Shown piece after piece: positions 24,205 to 34,443 of a DNA stretch of 64,000 nt. Position 1 is the first letter of the stretch; every line of letters begins with the position of its first letter. Made by a program: the position numbers and the translations under genes. Origin of the DNA: an uncultured Chlorobiaceae bacterium (GTDB taxonomy: Bacteria; Bacteroidota; Chlorobiia; Chlorobiales; Chlorobiaceae); the NCBI GenBank assembly GCA_903843305.1, contig CAIMPI010000027.1, positions 1 to 64,000 on the forward strand, written 5' to 3'. The notes under the pieces are model-generated. The model saw nothing but the letters and a program-made list of their open reading frames with translations, did not search any database and had not been told where the DNA came from.

Positions 24205-26298
24205 TCAGTTTTCGGATATTTTCCGTCCTTGCCTGAGTCTGGCGACTGCCTTCTCAAGCTCGGCTTGTTCACTTTCGGTAAGCTTTTCTGTGTTAGTCTG
24301 AAGTGGCGAACTTTCAATAGTTTCGCTGTTGCTTTCCTGTAAGTGCTCCTCTTCAATGTGCACAGGAAAGAGACCCTCTGGACGTTTTCCAAGAATTTCC
24401 TCGATCTGGGAATACTGAAGCATCTCCTTCAACAGTAGTTCACTGGCAAGCTTTTCGAGTTTTTCACGATTCTGGGTCAGAAGATTAAAAACGTTAAGAC
24501 GAGAATCTTCTATGATAGCCATAACCTCCCTGTCAATCAGACGCGCAGTCTCTTCGCCGTATTTTTTATCAATACCAGGAGTGCCATAATAGGGATTATT
24601 GCTTTCGTAAAATGAAAGATTACCAAGTTTCTCGCTCATGCCATAAACCGTCACCATGTTGTAGGCGATGCTGGTCACCTTTTCAAGATCATTCTGTGCT
24701 CCGGTCGAGATTTCGCTGAAAATGATCTGTTCTGCGATGCGTCCCCCAAGCAGCCCGCAGATGCGTGCCAGCAACTCGCTTTTTGTCATGAGATAGCGAT
24801 CCTCAAGTGGAATGTTCATGGTATAGCCGAGTGCACTCATTCCTCTGGGAACGATAGAGATTTTCTGAACTGGATCGTTCTCAGGCATCATCCAACTGAC
24901 AATGGCGTGACCCGCTTCATGATAGGCGACAATCTGTTTTTCACGCGGATTGATCACCTTGTTCTTTTTTTCAAGTCCTGCGACACAACGTTCAATAGCA
25001 TCTTCAAAGTCTTTCATCTCAATGCTCTGCTTGTTACGGCGCGATGCAAGCAAGGCTGCCTCGTTGGCGGCATTGGCAATTTCCGCCCCCGCAAATCCCG
25101 GTGTCTGCGATGCAAGTGCTTTCAGATTAACATCCTTTGACAGTGAAAGATCCTTGGTATGCACCTTGAAAATATCAATACGGCCTTTAAGGTCAGGCTT
25201 ATCGACCATGATCTGGCGGTCAAAACGACCGGGCCGGAGCAGAGCTGAATCAAGCACATCTGGCCGGTTTGTAGCGGCAATAAGAATAACACCTTTGTCG
25301 GTTGCAAATCCGTCCATTTCGACAAGCAACTGATTAAGAGTGTTTTCCCGCTCATCATTTGCGCCCATCATGGCTCCTTTTCCCCTGCTGCGCCCTACAG
25401 CGTCAATTTCATCAATAAAAATAATACAGGGAGCTTTTTCCTTGGCCTGCTTGAAGAGGTCACGTACTCTTGCAGCGCCCACACCGACAAACATCTCTAC
25501 AAAATCTGAACCGCTGATACTGAAAAACGGCACATCAGCCTCGCCTGCAACAGCCTTTGCCAACAGGGTTTTTCCGGTACCGGGAGGGCCTACAAGCAGT
25601 ACTCCTTTTGGCAGCTTGCCACCAAGTGTCGTATATTTTTTGGGGTCCTTGAGAAAGTCCACCACCTCCATAACCTCGGCCTTCGCTTCGTCAAGACCTG
25701 CTACGTCCTTGAAGGTGATACGGGTGTGTTCGTCAAGATTTTCGTAGAGTGCAGCCTTGTTTTTGCCGATATTCATAAACTGGGAACCCGGTCCGCCCAT
25801 ACGTCGGAAAACAAAAAAATAGATGCCGATAAGCAGACCAAAAGGCACTATCCATTGCAAAAGTTCACTGATCCATGTGTTGCTTGGCAACCCCTGGTAT
25901 TTGATTCCTTTGCTTTCCAGCAGTTCAATCAGGTTGTCATCACGCACCGGATTGACAATAATTTCATCCGGTTTTGAGGTGGATTGAGGAAGCGAGACTA
26001 CCGGATTGTCTTTTTGCGATTCCTTGGCAGCAACACCCGTATCAGTACCGGGCTTGAGCTTGACGTAGATTTTTTCCGGTGATATTTTTACTGAGACAAC
26101 CTTGTTTTCGGCAATAAGCTTGCGAAAGGTGCTGTAAGGCATCTCTGGTGTTGAGCCAGACCAGAAAAAAGCAAGCTGCACTCCTATTAGAAGAACAATC
26201 ACAACCACATAATACATTATAGAGAACTTCGGCCGTGGGCTGTTGTTTTCCGGTTCGTTTTTATAGGGATTTGAAGGTTTAAACGTTTTTTTTGCCAT
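24205..26298 (-). CDS. ftsH: ATP-dependent zinc metalloprotease FtsH
   Basis: 697 residues from [13 protein letters not shown]; a TTG one codon upstream is less likely. Membrane segments lie at about residues 28-46 and 142-165 around a periplasmic domain. The AAA domain has Walker A GPPGTGKT at 237-244, Walker B IIFIDEID and the arginine-finger region [13 protein letters not shown]; the protease part has HEAGHA near residue 457. FtsH degrades misfolded membrane and short-lived cytoplasmic proteins. The C-terminal about 45 residues are a charged, Glu-rich tail. It is divergent from pyrF across a 239-base gap. Confidence 0.97.
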   Translation of the reverse strand: MAKKTFKPSNPYKNEPENNSPRPKFSIMYYVVVIVLLIGVQLAFFWSGSTPEMPYSTFRKLIAENKVVSVKISPEKIYVKLKPGTDTGVAAKESQKDNPVVSLPQSTSKPDEIIVNPVRDDNLIELLESKGIKYQGLPSNTWISELLQWIVPFGLLIGIYFFVFRRMGGPGSQFMNIGKNKAALYENLDEHTRITFKDVAGLDEAKAEVMEVVDFLKDPKKYTTLGGKLPKGVLLVGPPGTGKTLLAKAVAGEADVPFFSISGSDFVEMFVGVGAARVRDLFKQAKEKAPCIIFIDEIDAVGRSRGKGAMMGANDERENTLNQLLVEMDGFATDKGVILIAATNRPDVLDSALLRPGRFDRQIMVDKPDLKGRIDIFKVHTKDLSLSKDVNLKALASQTPGFAGAEIANAANEAALLASRRNKQSIEMKDFEDAIERCVAGLEKKNKVINPREKQIVAYHEAGHAIVSWMMPENDPVQKISIVPRGMSALGYTMNIPLEDRYLMTKSELLARICGLLGGRIAEQIIFSEISTGAQNDLEKVTSIAYNMVTVYGMSEKLGNLSFYESNNPYYGTPGIDKKYGEETARLIDREVMAIIEDSRLNVFNLLTQNREKLEKLASELLLKEMLQYSQIEEILGKRPEGLFPVHIEEEHLQESNSETIESSPLQTNTEKLTESEQAELEKAVARLRQGRKISEN

Positions 26299-26537
26299 CA
26301 ATCAGTAATCATGGTTATAATAATGCGACTCTGGAGATGTTCACTGTTCGCGGATTCATGAAGCCCAATTTACGGGATTCTTCCATTTAATGAAGCATCT
26401 CGCAAGAAAACATTATTATATATATTAAAAGAGCCTGAAATGTATTTTTCTGTAGCTATAAGCTTCATGACAGCTTTTACGGAATTCGTTCAGGACGGTT
26501 ACTCACACTTGAATTGTTATAACAGAAAAATAAGTTT

Positions 26538-27374
26538 ATGAGTTCAGTTCGTGATAAGGCAAACAGCAGGATATCGGCGTTAAAGTCACTGTTGTGTGTC
26601 GGGCTCGACAGTGACCCTGAAAAAATCCCGCAGGTGTTTTCAGGATATCACAACCCTGTTCTGGAGTTTAATCGCTCGGTTATCAGAGCAACATCGGATT
26701 TGGCCATAGCCTACAAACTTAATACCGCTTTTTATGAAGCTCGTGGTATTGCTGGATTGCAGGATATGGAACATACGCTTCGAACAATTCCAGAAGTATG
26801 TATGACGATTGCTGACGCCAAGCGGGCAGATATCGGCAATACCAGCAAAATGTATGCACAGGCTTTTTTTGATCATTGGTCTTTTGATGCCATTACTGTT
26901 GCCCCTTATATGGGGTTTGACTCTCTTGAGCCTTTTTTTGCCTACAAGAATAAACTGGTCTTTGTGCTTTGCCTCACCTCGAATGAAGGATCAGCAGATT
27001 TTGAGGAGCAGGAAATGAAGAATGGCGCTCCACTCTATCGTTCTGTGCTTGACAAGGTTGGTTTATGGAGCAGGAACGGAAACGGCGGAGTTGTTGTTGG
27101 TGCAACCAAAAGCAATGTACTTGGACAGATTCGTCACGAGGCACCTGATCTTTTTATGCTTATACCCGGAGTTGGCGCTCAGGGAGGATCACTTCAAGAT
27201 GCAGCAAATCTTGGCGTTGATGAACAACGGCAAAGCGCTGTTATCAATGTCAGCCGGGCACTTATCTATCCTGCACCGGTTGTTGCAGGTACCTTTACGA
27301 GTGTTGACGATTATGAGCGGACAGTGGCAGCAGAGGCGTCAAAAATTTGTAATGAGATGGCACGTGTGTTATAA
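26538..27374 (+). CDS. pyrF: Orotidine 5'-phosphate decarboxylase, type 2
   Basis: 278 residues, the longer type-2 form. LLCVGLDSDPEKIP and the catalytic DAKRADIGNT (Lys and Asp ladder), then YMGFDSLEPFF and GVGAQGGSLQDA near the phosphate site, identify UMP synthesis by decarboxylation of OMP. The start MSSVRDKANS is consistent with the family. It is divergent from ftsH and 101 bases before glmS. Confidence 0.95.
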   Translation: MSSVRDKANSRISALKSLLCVGLDSDPEKIPQVFSGYHNPVLEFNRSVIRATSDLAIAYKLNTAFYEARGIAGLQDMEHTLRTIPEVCMTIADAKRADIGNTSKMYAQAFFDHWSFDAITVAPYMGFDSLEPFFAYKNKLVFVLCLTSNEGSADFEEQEMKNGAPLYRSVLDKVGLWSRNGNGGVVVGATKSNVLGQIRHEAPDLFMLIPGVGAQGGSLQDAANLGVDEQRQSAVINVSRALIYPAPVVAGTFTSVDDYERTVAAEASKICNEMARVL

Positions 27375-27475
27375 TAATGATGATGACTTGTTGGCATTAT
27401 TCTGGGAGATGACGGGTAATTCTGATGGTTTGACGTATGCTTGATGGCAATCAAATGGAGTTTTAAATAAATACT

Positions 27476-29320
27476 ATGTGTGGAATTGTTGGATATATAG
27501 GGTGGCAGGATGCGGCACCGGTTCTCCTGAAAGGGTTGAAGCGGCTTGAATACAGAGGGTACGATTCGGCAGGAATTGCCTTGCTGAACGGTACGCTTTC
27601 TGTCATGAAGCAGAAAGGAAGTGTCAGTGGTCTTGAAACCGACACTCTTGCGTTCAGGAAGGAAACTCCTGGTGCGACCATGGGTGTCGGTCATACCCGG
27701 TGGGCTACCCATGGTGAGCCCAGTGATCGCAATGCACATCCCCACCTGAATACAGCCGGGGACATCGCAGTCATTCATAACGGAATTATCGAAAACTATT
27801 CAGCTCTTAAACAGGAGCTTATTTCTCAGGACTATGTTTTTGTCAGCGAAACTGATTCTGAGGTTCTGGTTCACCTTATCGACAGAATCTGGAAAAGTGA
27901 ACCTTCGCTTGACCTGGAAACGGTCACCCGCAGCGCTCTTCGTCATGTTGAAGGCGCTTATGGCCTCTGCGTCATCTCTTCACGTGAGCCCGACAAGATC
28001 GTCGTTGCACGCAAGGGTAGTCCACTGGTCATCGGTATTGGTATTGGTGAGTTTTTTATTGCTTCGGATGCAGCCCCCATTATAGAACATACAAACAAGG
28101 TGGTTTATCTTTCTGACGGCGAACTCGCAGTGGTAACAAGGGAGGGTTATTCTATCAAGACGATTGAGAATGTTGAACAGGAAAAGATTGTGACGGAACT
28201 GGATTTTTCACTGGAAAAAATAGAGAAAGGTGGGTTTGAGCACTTTATGCTCAAGGAAATTTTTGAACAGCCTGCCGTCATGCACGATGTCATGCGAGGG
28301 CGCGTGCGCCTTGAGGAGGGACGACTCTGCCTTGGCGGGATTGAAGATTACCTCGATCGTCTGAAGCAGGCAAAGCGCATCATTATCTGTGCCTGTGGTA
28401 CGAGCTGGCATGCCGGTCTTATCGGCGAATATCTGATTGAAGAGTTTGCCCGTATTCCTGTCGAGGTTGACTATGCCTCAGAGTTCCGGTATCGCAATCC
28501 AATTGTTGGTGTCGATGATGTGGTTATTGTCATATCTCAGTCGGGTGAAACTGCCGATACCCTTGCTGCACTTCGTACGGCAAAGGAGAAGGGGGCGCTC
28601 GTCATGGGAATTTGTAATGTTGTTGGTTCTACTATTGCCCGCGAAACCCTTTGTGGAATGTACACTCATGCCGGACCTGAAATTGGTGTGGCTTCGACCA
28701 AAGCCTTTACTGCTCAGGTAATTATGCTCTATATGCTTGCTCTTGCCCTCAGTAAAGGCAGAACTATATCCAGCGATGAAATTGTACTCCATCTTAAAGA
28801 ACTTGTAACTATTCCTGAAAAAGCTGCCCGTATTCTTGAACTCGACAGTCAGATCAAATCAATTGCGGAACGCTTCAAAGATGCCAAAAACTTCCTCTAT
28901 CTCGGTCGAGGGTACAACTTCCCTGTTGCCCTGGAAGGTGCGCTGAAGCTCAAGGAGATCTCCTATATCCATGCTGAAGGTTATCCCGCAGCAGAGATGA
29001 AGCATGGCCCTATTGCACTGATTGACGAGGATATGCCTGTCATTATTATTGCCACTCGCGATAACACCTATTCGAAAATTCTCAGCAACATCGAGGAGGT
29101 GCGCAGCCGTAAAGGACGGGTTATTGCCATTGCCAATGATGGTGATCAGGAAATCAGTCGTCTGGCTGAACATGTTATTTATATACCGCAGGCTTCAGGG
29201 CCGATAACTCCACTTCTGACGGTTATTCCCCTGCAGCTCCTTGCCTATCATATAGCCACACTCCGGGGATGCAATGTGGATCGTCCACGAAATCTGGCAA
29301 AGTCAGTGACAGTCGAGTAA
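27476..29320 (+). CDS. glmS: Glutamine--fructose-6-phosphate aminotransferase (isomerising)
   Basis: 614 residues. MCGIVGYIG exposes the nucleophile Cys at position 1 after Met removal; residues 1-240 are the class II glutaminase (YRGYDSAGIAL, HTRWATHGEPSDRNAHPH), and two SIS domains follow (ACGTSWHAGLIGEYLIEE; ISQSGETADTLAALR; GRGYNFPVALEGALKLKE). The last residues PRNLAKSVTVE are the standard end. It makes glucosamine 6-phosphate for peptidoglycan and LPS. No glmS ribozyme was seen in the 101 bases upstream. Confidence 0.97.
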   Translation: MCGIVGYIGWQDAAPVLLKGLKRLEYRGYDSAGIALLNGTLSVMKQKGSVSGLETDTLAFRKETPGATMGVGHTRWATHGEPSDRNAHPHLNTAGDIAVIHNGIIENYSALKQELISQDYVFVSETDSEVLVHLIDRIWKSEPSLDLETVTRSALRHVEGAYGLCVISSREPDKIVVARKGSPLVIGIGIGEFFIASDAAPIIEHTNKVVYLSDGELAVVTREGYSIKTIENVEQEKIVTELDFSLEKIEKGGFEHFMLKEIFEQPAVMHDVMRGRVRLEEGRLCLGGIEDYLDRLKQAKRIIICACGTSWHAGLIGEYLIEEFARIPVEVDYASEFRYRNPIVGVDDVVIVISQSGETADTLAALRTAKEKGALVMGICNVVGSTIARETLCGMYTHAGPEIGVASTKAFTAQVIMLYMLALALSKGRTISSDEIVLHLKELVTIPEKAARILELDSQIKSIAERFKDAKNFLYLGRGYNFPVALEGALKLKEISYIHAEGYPAAEMKHGPIALIDEDMPVIIIATRDNTYSKILSNIEEVRSRKGRVIAIANDGDQEISRLAEHVIYIPQASGPITPLLTVIPLQLLAYHIATLRGCNVDRPRNLAKSVTVE

Positions 29321-29352
29321 GAATTACTTTTTCATCTCAACTGAAATAGTTT

Positions 29353-30294
29353 ATGCAAAAGAATATTGTTATTACAGGAGCCACCGGTCTCATAGGTGTT
29401 GATCTTTCCCTGAAATTAATTGCCAAAGGGGAGAAGGTTGTTCTTTTTGTCCGTTCACCGGAAATCGCCGCACGTAAAATTCCGGGTGCATCGGAGTATG
29501 TACAGTGGGACTCTGCTATGGAAAGCGGCGAATGGACGGCTTTTCTCAGCGGAGCGAAGGCTGTAATTCATCTTGCAGGAAAGCCTTTGCTTGAAAGTCG
29601 CTGGACTGAAGCGCACAAAAAAGAGTGTTATACATCCAGAATTCTCGGCACCCGGCATTTGGTGTCTGCTATTGCTGCAGCATCTGAAAAACCACAGGTT
29701 TTTATCTCTTCATCGGCCATTGGCTACTATGGCTCTTTTTACCGTTGCGACGATACTCCCCTGATAGATGAATCGGGCAATAAAGGAAGCGATTTTCTTG
29801 CCAAGATCTGTATTGACTGGGAAAAGGAGGCACTTGGAGCCGAAAAGAACGTCTCACGGCTTGTGCTCTTGAGAACGGGTATTGTTCTTTCGACAAAAGG
29901 CGGGATGCTACAGAAGATGATGGCTCCCTTCCAGTTTTATGCTGGTGGGCCTATTGGTTCAGGCCACCAGTGTATCTCATGGATTCACCTTGATGATGAG
30001 ATTGCCGTGATACTTGAGGCACTTAATAATCCGGCCTATCGTGGAGCAATTAATCTCGTCAGCCCGGCACCAGTTTCTATGAAGGAATTTGCCGAGGCAC
30101 TTGGTCAAGTTCTCGGAAGACCATCTCTGTTACCTGTGCCAGAGTTTGTCGTGCGTCTCTTGATGGGTGAAGGGGGAGAATATGCTGTGAAAGGTCAGAA
30201 TATCAAACCTGGATTTTTGGCGGCGCAACGTTTTTCATTTCAGTATCCGGCCCTGTCCGGTGCTCTCGCGGACCTTATTTCGCATAAAAAATAA
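29353..30294 (+). CDS. TIGR01777-type NAD(P)-dependent epimerase (SDR family)
   Basis: 313 residues. The N-terminal Rossmann motif ITGATGLIGVDLSLKL, then AVIHLAGKPLLESRWT, SSSAIGYYG with the catalytic Tyr, LRTGIVLSTKGGML, and the C-terminal DUF1731 part (LLPVPEFVVRLLMGEGGE) define the YfcH/TIGR01777 family. The substrate is unknown; the proposed link to cell division in cyanobacteria (SulA homologue) does not transfer securely. It starts 33 bases after glmS and is probably co-transcribed. Confidence 0.88.
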   Translation: MQKNIVITGATGLIGVDLSLKLIAKGEKVVLFVRSPEIAARKIPGASEYVQWDSAMESGEWTAFLSGAKAVIHLAGKPLLESRWTEAHKKECYTSRILGTRHLVSAIAAASEKPQVFISSSAIGYYGSFYRCDDTPLIDESGNKGSDFLAKICIDWEKEALGAEKNVSRLVLLRTGIVLSTKGGMLQKMMAPFQFYAGGPIGSGHQCISWIHLDDEIAVILEALNNPAYRGAINLVSPAPVSMKEFAEALGQVLGRPSLLPVPEFVVRLLMGEGGEYAVKGQNIKPGFLAAQRFSFQYPALSGALADLISHKK

Positions 30295-30328
30295 GCTGGT
30301 TTACAAATAAATCAATAAGGAGTACAAT

Positions 30329-30826
30329 ATGGGCACAAGAGGCCGCGAAATTGTTGGAGAACACCTGCCGCGTGTTCTTGAATTGCTCAGTAAGGCTTTT
30401 GCTGACGAATGGCTTGCCTATTATCAGTACTGGATTGGGGCAAAGGTTGTTCAGGGACCTATGAAAGATGCCGCTATTGCGGAGCTTCTGCAACATGCTG
30501 CTGATGAACTTCGTCATGCTGACATGCTGACTACAAGGATTATTCAGCTTGGCGGAAAGCCGCTTTCGAGCCCTCTCGACTGGTTTACCTTCTCGAACTG
30601 CGGTTATGCAGCTCCAGAAGATCCTTTTATAAAGAGAATACTCGAACAGAACATTGCCGGTGAACAGTGTGCTATCAATGTCTATAACAGCATTATTGAG
30701 GAGATTGGCATGAAAGATCCGGTCACCTACAATCTCGCTGTGCAGATTCTCCAGGATGAGGTCGAGCATGAAGAGGATCTGCAGGCGCTCCTCGAAGATC
30801 TTGGTATTTTTCTTGTAAGGTCGTAA
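30329..30826 (+). CDS. Ferritin-like protein (Dps-like / bacterioferritin fold)
   Basis: 165 residues, all helical, preceded by AAGGAG. Two di-iron motifs are visible: Glu in FADEWLAYYQYW with ADELRHADML, and EQCAINVYN with QDEVEHEEDLQALLED. This matches the small ferritin-like family described as Dps-like in archaea and anaerobes, which oxidises and stores iron and protects against peroxide. The name is a family-level call; classical Dps has a different intersubunit site. A hairpin lies 20 bases downstream. Confidence 0.85.
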   Translation: MGTRGREIVGEHLPRVLELLSKAFADEWLAYYQYWIGAKVVQGPMKDAAIAELLQHAADELRHADMLTTRIIQLGGKPLSSPLDWFTFSNCGYAAPEDPFIKRILEQNIAGEQCAINVYNSIIEEIGMKDPVTYNLAVQILQDEVEHEEDLQALLEDLGIFLVRS

Positions 30827-30846
30827 TACACTCTTCTTTCCCGACA

Positions 30847-30880
30847 TAAAGCCAGGCAGAACAGTATCTTTCTGGCTTTA
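30847..30880 (+). terminator. Possible terminator after the ferritin-like gene
   Basis: TAAAGCCAG and CTGGCTTTA are perfect 9-base inverted repeats around a 16-base loop. The T-run after it is weak (TTGCTTA), so termination strength is uncertain. Confidence 0.5.
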
Positions 30881-30972
30881 TTGCTTACATCTTGCGCCGC
30901 ATAAGACATGGTTCCCTGTTTTTTGATTGAAAGTCTTACCTTTTTGTAATAAAAAACGATAAATTTTTTGTT

Positions 30973-30988
30973 TTAGTTAAAAAACTAA
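30973..30988 (+). promoter_or_regulatory. Inverted repeat upstream of amt, possible operator
   Basis: TTAGTT-AAAA-AACTAA is a perfect 6-base inverted repeat in an A/T-rich leader 60 bases before the amt ATG. It could bind a regulator of nitrogen genes. No sigma-54 (GG-N10-GC) element is seen nearby. Confidence 0.3.
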
Positions 30989-31048
30989 CTACATTTTTGT
31001 CAAGTCCATTAATTATTAAGGTAATTTTCAATTTCATCGAATATTATT

Positions 31049-32383
31049 ATGAGAAAAAAACTTTTAACGATTCTGCTGTTCCTGCTGGCAGCATCGTTGT
31101 TTCAGGGTACCGCTCATGCAGCAGAAGAGGTGGTTACTGATACCGGAACAACCTCATGGATGCTGACCTCCACAGCACTGGTTTTGCTTATGATTCCTGG
31201 TCTGGCCATGTTTTATGGGGGACTCGTCCGGACAAAGAACGTTATTGGTACCATGATGCACAGTTTTGGTGCAATGGTAATTATTGGAGTGCTCTGGCCG
31301 ATGGTTGGCTATGCCCTAAGTTTTGGCCCTGGTGTTCTTGGCGGTTTTGTAGGGTGGGACAGCAAATATTTCATGTTGCAAGGTATCGATGAAACCATTA
31401 TGCCGACGCATATTCCCGAATATGTGTTTGCAATGTTCCAGGGTAAATTTGCCATTATTACTCCGGCACTGATTGCAGGAGCTTTTGCGGAACGAGTTAA
31501 TTTTAAAGGGTATGCCCTGTTTATTGCGCTGTGGAGTATTTTTGTCTACAGCCCGATTTGCCATTGGATGTGGGCTGCCGACGGTTTTCTTTTCAACCTG
31601 GGAGCTGCTGGGGCCATTGACTTTGCTGGTGGTACTGTTGTTCATATTTCTTCAGGTGTTACAGCACTTGTTGCTGCACTCTACCTTGGCAAAAGGCGTG
31701 GTTATCCAAAAAATGTCATGCATCCGAACAACCTTGTGATGACGTTGATTGGTGCCGGACTGCTCTGGGTAGGATGGTTCGGGTTCAACGCGGGTAGTGC
31801 TATTGCCAGCAACCTTTCAACCGCAAGGGCTCTTACGGTTACACAGATAGCTGCCGCATCGGGCGCATTTACCTGGATGGCCATTGAAATGTTCCAGCAT
31901 GGCAAAGCGACCAGTCTCGGTGTAGCTTCAGGTATTCTTGCAGGTCTTGTTGCCATAACTCCGGCGGCAGGTGTTGTTCAGCCTTCGGGAGCACTTGCTC
32001 TCGGTGTTCTCGCTGCAATTTTCTGCTATTGCGCAATTTTGATCAAAAACAAGCTTGGCTACGACGACAGTCTTGATGCTTTTGGTGTTCACGGTGTTGG
32101 AGGTATTGTAGGTGCTCTGGCTCTGGTGTTTTTCATTCGCCCGGCATGGATGGCTGATGCTGCCGCCAAAACACTGGACAAAAGCTGGACAGTCTGGCAA
32201 CAGCTTGGTGTTCAGGCTACAGCAGTAGGCGTTACCATTGGTTATGCTGCAGTGGTTTCTTTTATTCTCTTGTTCCTGGTTGAAAAAACAATCGGTCTGC
32301 GTATCTCTGAAGTTGATGAAATGTCCGGTCTCGATCAGAGTATGCACGGTGAACATGGATACGGCCTTATCAACCTTAACTAA
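31049..32383 (+). CDS. amt: Ammonium transporter, Amt family
   Basis: 444 residues. A cleavable signal (about residues 1-24, ending in AHA-AEE) precedes eleven membrane segments. Family signatures are present: WMLTSTALVLLMIPGLAMFYGG, the twin-His residues in FGVHGVGG and GGTVVHISSGVTAL, and FNAGSAIASN. It moves ammonium across the inner membrane. The PII gene begins nine bases after its stop, the classic arrangement in which PII plugs the channel when nitrogen is plentiful. Confidence 0.97.
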   Translation: MRKKLLTILLFLLAASLFQGTAHAAEEVVTDTGTTSWMLTSTALVLLMIPGLAMFYGGLVRTKNVIGTMMHSFGAMVIIGVLWPMVGYALSFGPGVLGGFVGWDSKYFMLQGIDETIMPTHIPEYVFAMFQGKFAIITPALIAGAFAERVNFKGYALFIALWSIFVYSPICHWMWAADGFLFNLGAAGAIDFAGGTVVHISSGVTALVAALYLGKRRGYPKNVMHPNNLVMTLIGAGLLWVGWFGFNAGSAIASNLSTARALTVTQIAAASGAFTWMAIEMFQHGKATSLGVASGILAGLVAITPAAGVVQPSGALALGVLAAIFCYCAILIKNKLGYDDSLDAFGVHGVGGIVGALALVFFIRPAWMADAAAKTLDKSWTVWQQLGVQATAVGVTIGYAAVVSFILLFLVEKTIGLRISEVDEMSGLDQSMHGEHGYGLINLN

Positions 32384-32392
32384 TTTGTTGCA

Positions 32393-32734
32393 ATGAAACT
32401 GATAACCGCAATCATTCAGCCGGACAGACTCGACCATGTTCGTGAGGCTCTGATCCAGGCCGATATAACAAGAATTACTGTCAGCCGGGTAACAGGTCAT
32501 GGCAGGCAGGAGGATATAGATATCTACAGAGGACAGAAAATAGCGCCAAACCTGATTCCTAAAATCAGGCTTGATATTGCAGTTAATAATGAGTTTGTCG
32601 ATATCACTGTCGATACCATAATTAATTCTGCGAGTCACGGTGTTGGCGAAATCGGTGACGGAAAGATCTTTATAACTTCTCTTGAAGAGTGTATCCGTAT
32701 CAGAACCAGGGAACGCGGCGGAAAGGCGATCTGA
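32393..32734 (+). CDS. PII-family nitrogen regulator without the uridylylation tyrosine
   Basis: 113 residues, full PII length. The body (MKLITAIIQPDRLDHVREAL, VGEIGDGKIFITSLEEC and IRIRTRERG at the end) keeps the ATP-binding B- and C-loop residues, and Gln39 of the T-loop is present. In the T-loop, after GHGRQEDIDIYRG the sequence is QKIAPN, so the position equivalent to Tyr51 of E. coli GlnK is Ile (or Ala, depending on a one-residue gap). The protein therefore cannot be uridylylated there. Linkage to amt suggests a GlnK-like role read only by nucleotide and 2-oxoglutarate. Confidence 0.93.
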   Translation: MKLITAIIQPDRLDHVREALIQADITRITVSRVTGHGRQEDIDIYRGQKIAPNLIPKIRLDIAVNNEFVDITVDTIINSASHGVGEIGDGKIFITSLEECIRIRTRERGGKAI

Positions 32735-32749
32735 TAAACCCCTCATTTC

Positions 32750-32790
32750 AGCGCGTCGGGCAGGGTAATACACGCTGCCCGACGCCGCTG
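32750..32790. terminator. Strong hairpin between converging glnB-type and TPR genes
   Basis: GCGTCGGGCAG and CTGCCCGACGC are perfect 11-base inverted repeats (11-base loop), extended by CAGCG/CGCTG across a one-base bulge. No T-run follows on either strand; it lies between converging genes and may act as a bidirectional hairpin. Confidence 0.6.
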
Positions 32791-32811
32791 ATCTCCTAAC
32801 AGGTACAAGTC

Positions 32812-33399
32812 TTATGTCGGACTCTCCCTGGGGTTCGGCTGTGGTATTGGCGGCGGCGGCTGGTTCTGTTTCCATGCAGGATAATAAGTATTCAGCCATC
32901 TTTCCGCATCGACGTCGCCAAGTTGAGCTGCCCGGCAGAAGTCTTCGGTCTGTCCAGCAAAATCACCGATTTTGCTTTTGGCGATACCACGGTGAAAAAA
33001 AGCTGACGCCATTTTTTTGTCGAGTTCAATAGCCTGTGAAAAATCGAGAATAGCGCCGACAAAGTCTCGGGTCATGTTTTTCGCGACTCCCCGATTATAA
33101 TAACCGACAGCCTTGAAATACGGCTCACCGAATGTTATAACCATTGAGTAGTCATTAATAGCTTGTTGATACTTTTTCAACTGCAGCTCTGCTATGGCAC
33201 GCATCTGGAATGCCATGGTAAAGGAGGGATAGTCATCAATCGCCTTGGTATACAATTTTACAGCTCGTACCAAGTCACCCTGCTGGTGCTTTTCAAATCC
33301 CTGGTTGAATGAGTTGTTTGCTGATTCAGACGGGGTTATGCCTGCCGTCATCAGCATAAACACTGCGGCAACCGTGATAAAACACAAAATCCTTTTCAT
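32812..33399 (-). CDS. Secreted tetratricopeptide-repeat protein
   Basis: 195 residues from the Met of MKRILCFITVAAVFMLM, which is the start of a clear signal peptide; the open frame continues 35 codons upstream, but that part is not needed. Residues about 27-170 hold three to four TPR units (NQGFEKHQQGDLVRAVKLY, MRAIAELQLKKYQQAINDY, YNRGVAKNMTRDFVGAILDF, FHRGIAKSKIGDFAGQTEDF). The end is Pro-rich (PPPPIPQPNP). A periplasmic adaptor role is likely, but no partner is indicated. Confidence 0.85.
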   Translation of the reverse strand: MKRILCFITVAAVFMLMTAGITPSESANNSFNQGFEKHQQGDLVRAVKLYTKAIDDYPSFTMAFQMRAIAELQLKKYQQAINDYSMVITFGEPYFKAVGYYNRGVAKNMTRDFVGAILDFSQAIELDKKMASAFFHRGIAKSKIGDFAGQTEDFCRAAQLGDVDAERWLNTYYPAWKQNQPPPPIPQPNPRESPT

Positions 33400-33595
33400 T
33401 GATGCGCCACGTTTCTCTGGTAATCTGACTGATAAAGCAGGAACATATCCGTTTATAAATACTGAAGTTTTCGGAAATTTGAAGTCCTTTTTTTTGTACC
33501 GCAAAATGAGGTCGTTCGTCAGTGTTTATTTGTACATGTTATCATGCTTTTTCTATCTTGCTTTCGGTCACTATTATCAACGTATCTCTTCGTTA

Positions 33596-34342
33596 ATGTT
33601 CAGGATCAGCCTTGAGGAATTTGAAGGGCCGCTTGATTTGCTGCTTTTTTTTATCAGGCGTGATGAACTGGATATCTATAATATTCCGATTTCAAAAATT
33701 ACTGCTGATTTTATTGGCTATATCAAGGATGTCAGCAATCTCAACCTTGAAATTGCTGCTGATTTTATTTATATGGCATCCATGCTGATGAGTATCAAGG
33801 CGAAAATGCTTCTTCCACGTCCCGTTGAGAATGATGTCGAGACCGACGAGTTTGATCCTCGAAACGAACTTGTACAGCGGTTGCTTGAATATAAACAGAT
33901 CAAGGAGGGCGCAAGTGCACTGAATCAGCTTGCCGAAGTGCGGGGAAACCTTTTTGCACGGGGCTCTTTTGATGAGTTGGAGGAAAAGGTTACCAAAGAA
34001 CTGGATGAGTTGATTCATCGACCAACACTCTACCATCTCATGCTGGCCTATAAATCGGTACTGGAGAACTTGCCCCGTCCTATGACCCGCAATGTCATGG
34101 ATGCACCGGTAACAATGGAGGAACAAACAATAATGATTCTTTCGAGACTTCAGGATCGGAAGCAGATCTCTTTTCTTTCAGTGCTTGAAGGCGTCACCGA
34201 ACGACTTATTCTTGTGGTTACCTTCCTGGCAGTGCTCGAACTTTGTAAAAACAGAAGAATTATTGTATTGGTGAAGGATGGTCATGATGACTTCTGGATT
34301 GAACTGAGAGCCGGATTGTCCTCTCCGATGATAACCATATAA
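33596..34342 (+). CDS. scpA: Segregation and condensation protein A
   Basis: 248 residues from the ATG of MFRISLEEFEGPLDLLLFFI; the frame is open further upstream without a plausible start. ScpA is the kleisin that joins SMC heads and binds ScpB; the N-terminal FEGPLDLLLFFIRRDELDIY and ISKITADFIGYI blocks and the C-terminal winged helix (FLSVLEGVTERLILVVTFLA) are diagnostic. The partner scpB is not in this window. Confidence 0.92.
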   Translation: MFRISLEEFEGPLDLLLFFIRRDELDIYNIPISKITADFIGYIKDVSNLNLEIAADFIYMASMLMSIKAKMLLPRPVENDVETDEFDPRNELVQRLLEYKQIKEGASALNQLAEVRGNLFARGSFDELEEKVTKELDELIHRPTLYHLMLAYKSVLENLPRPMTRNVMDAPVTMEEQTIMILSRLQDRKQISFLSVLEGVTERLILVVTFLAVLELCKNRRIIVLVKDGHDDFWIELRAGLSSPMITI

Positions 34343-34443
34343 ACATACTGATCGCTCTGAAATGCCCCTCTTTGCCCTTAAAAGGTTGCTCCATACATAT
34401 AATCACCGGTCAGGGTGATGTGCTCCCATCCTGAAGCTCCCCC

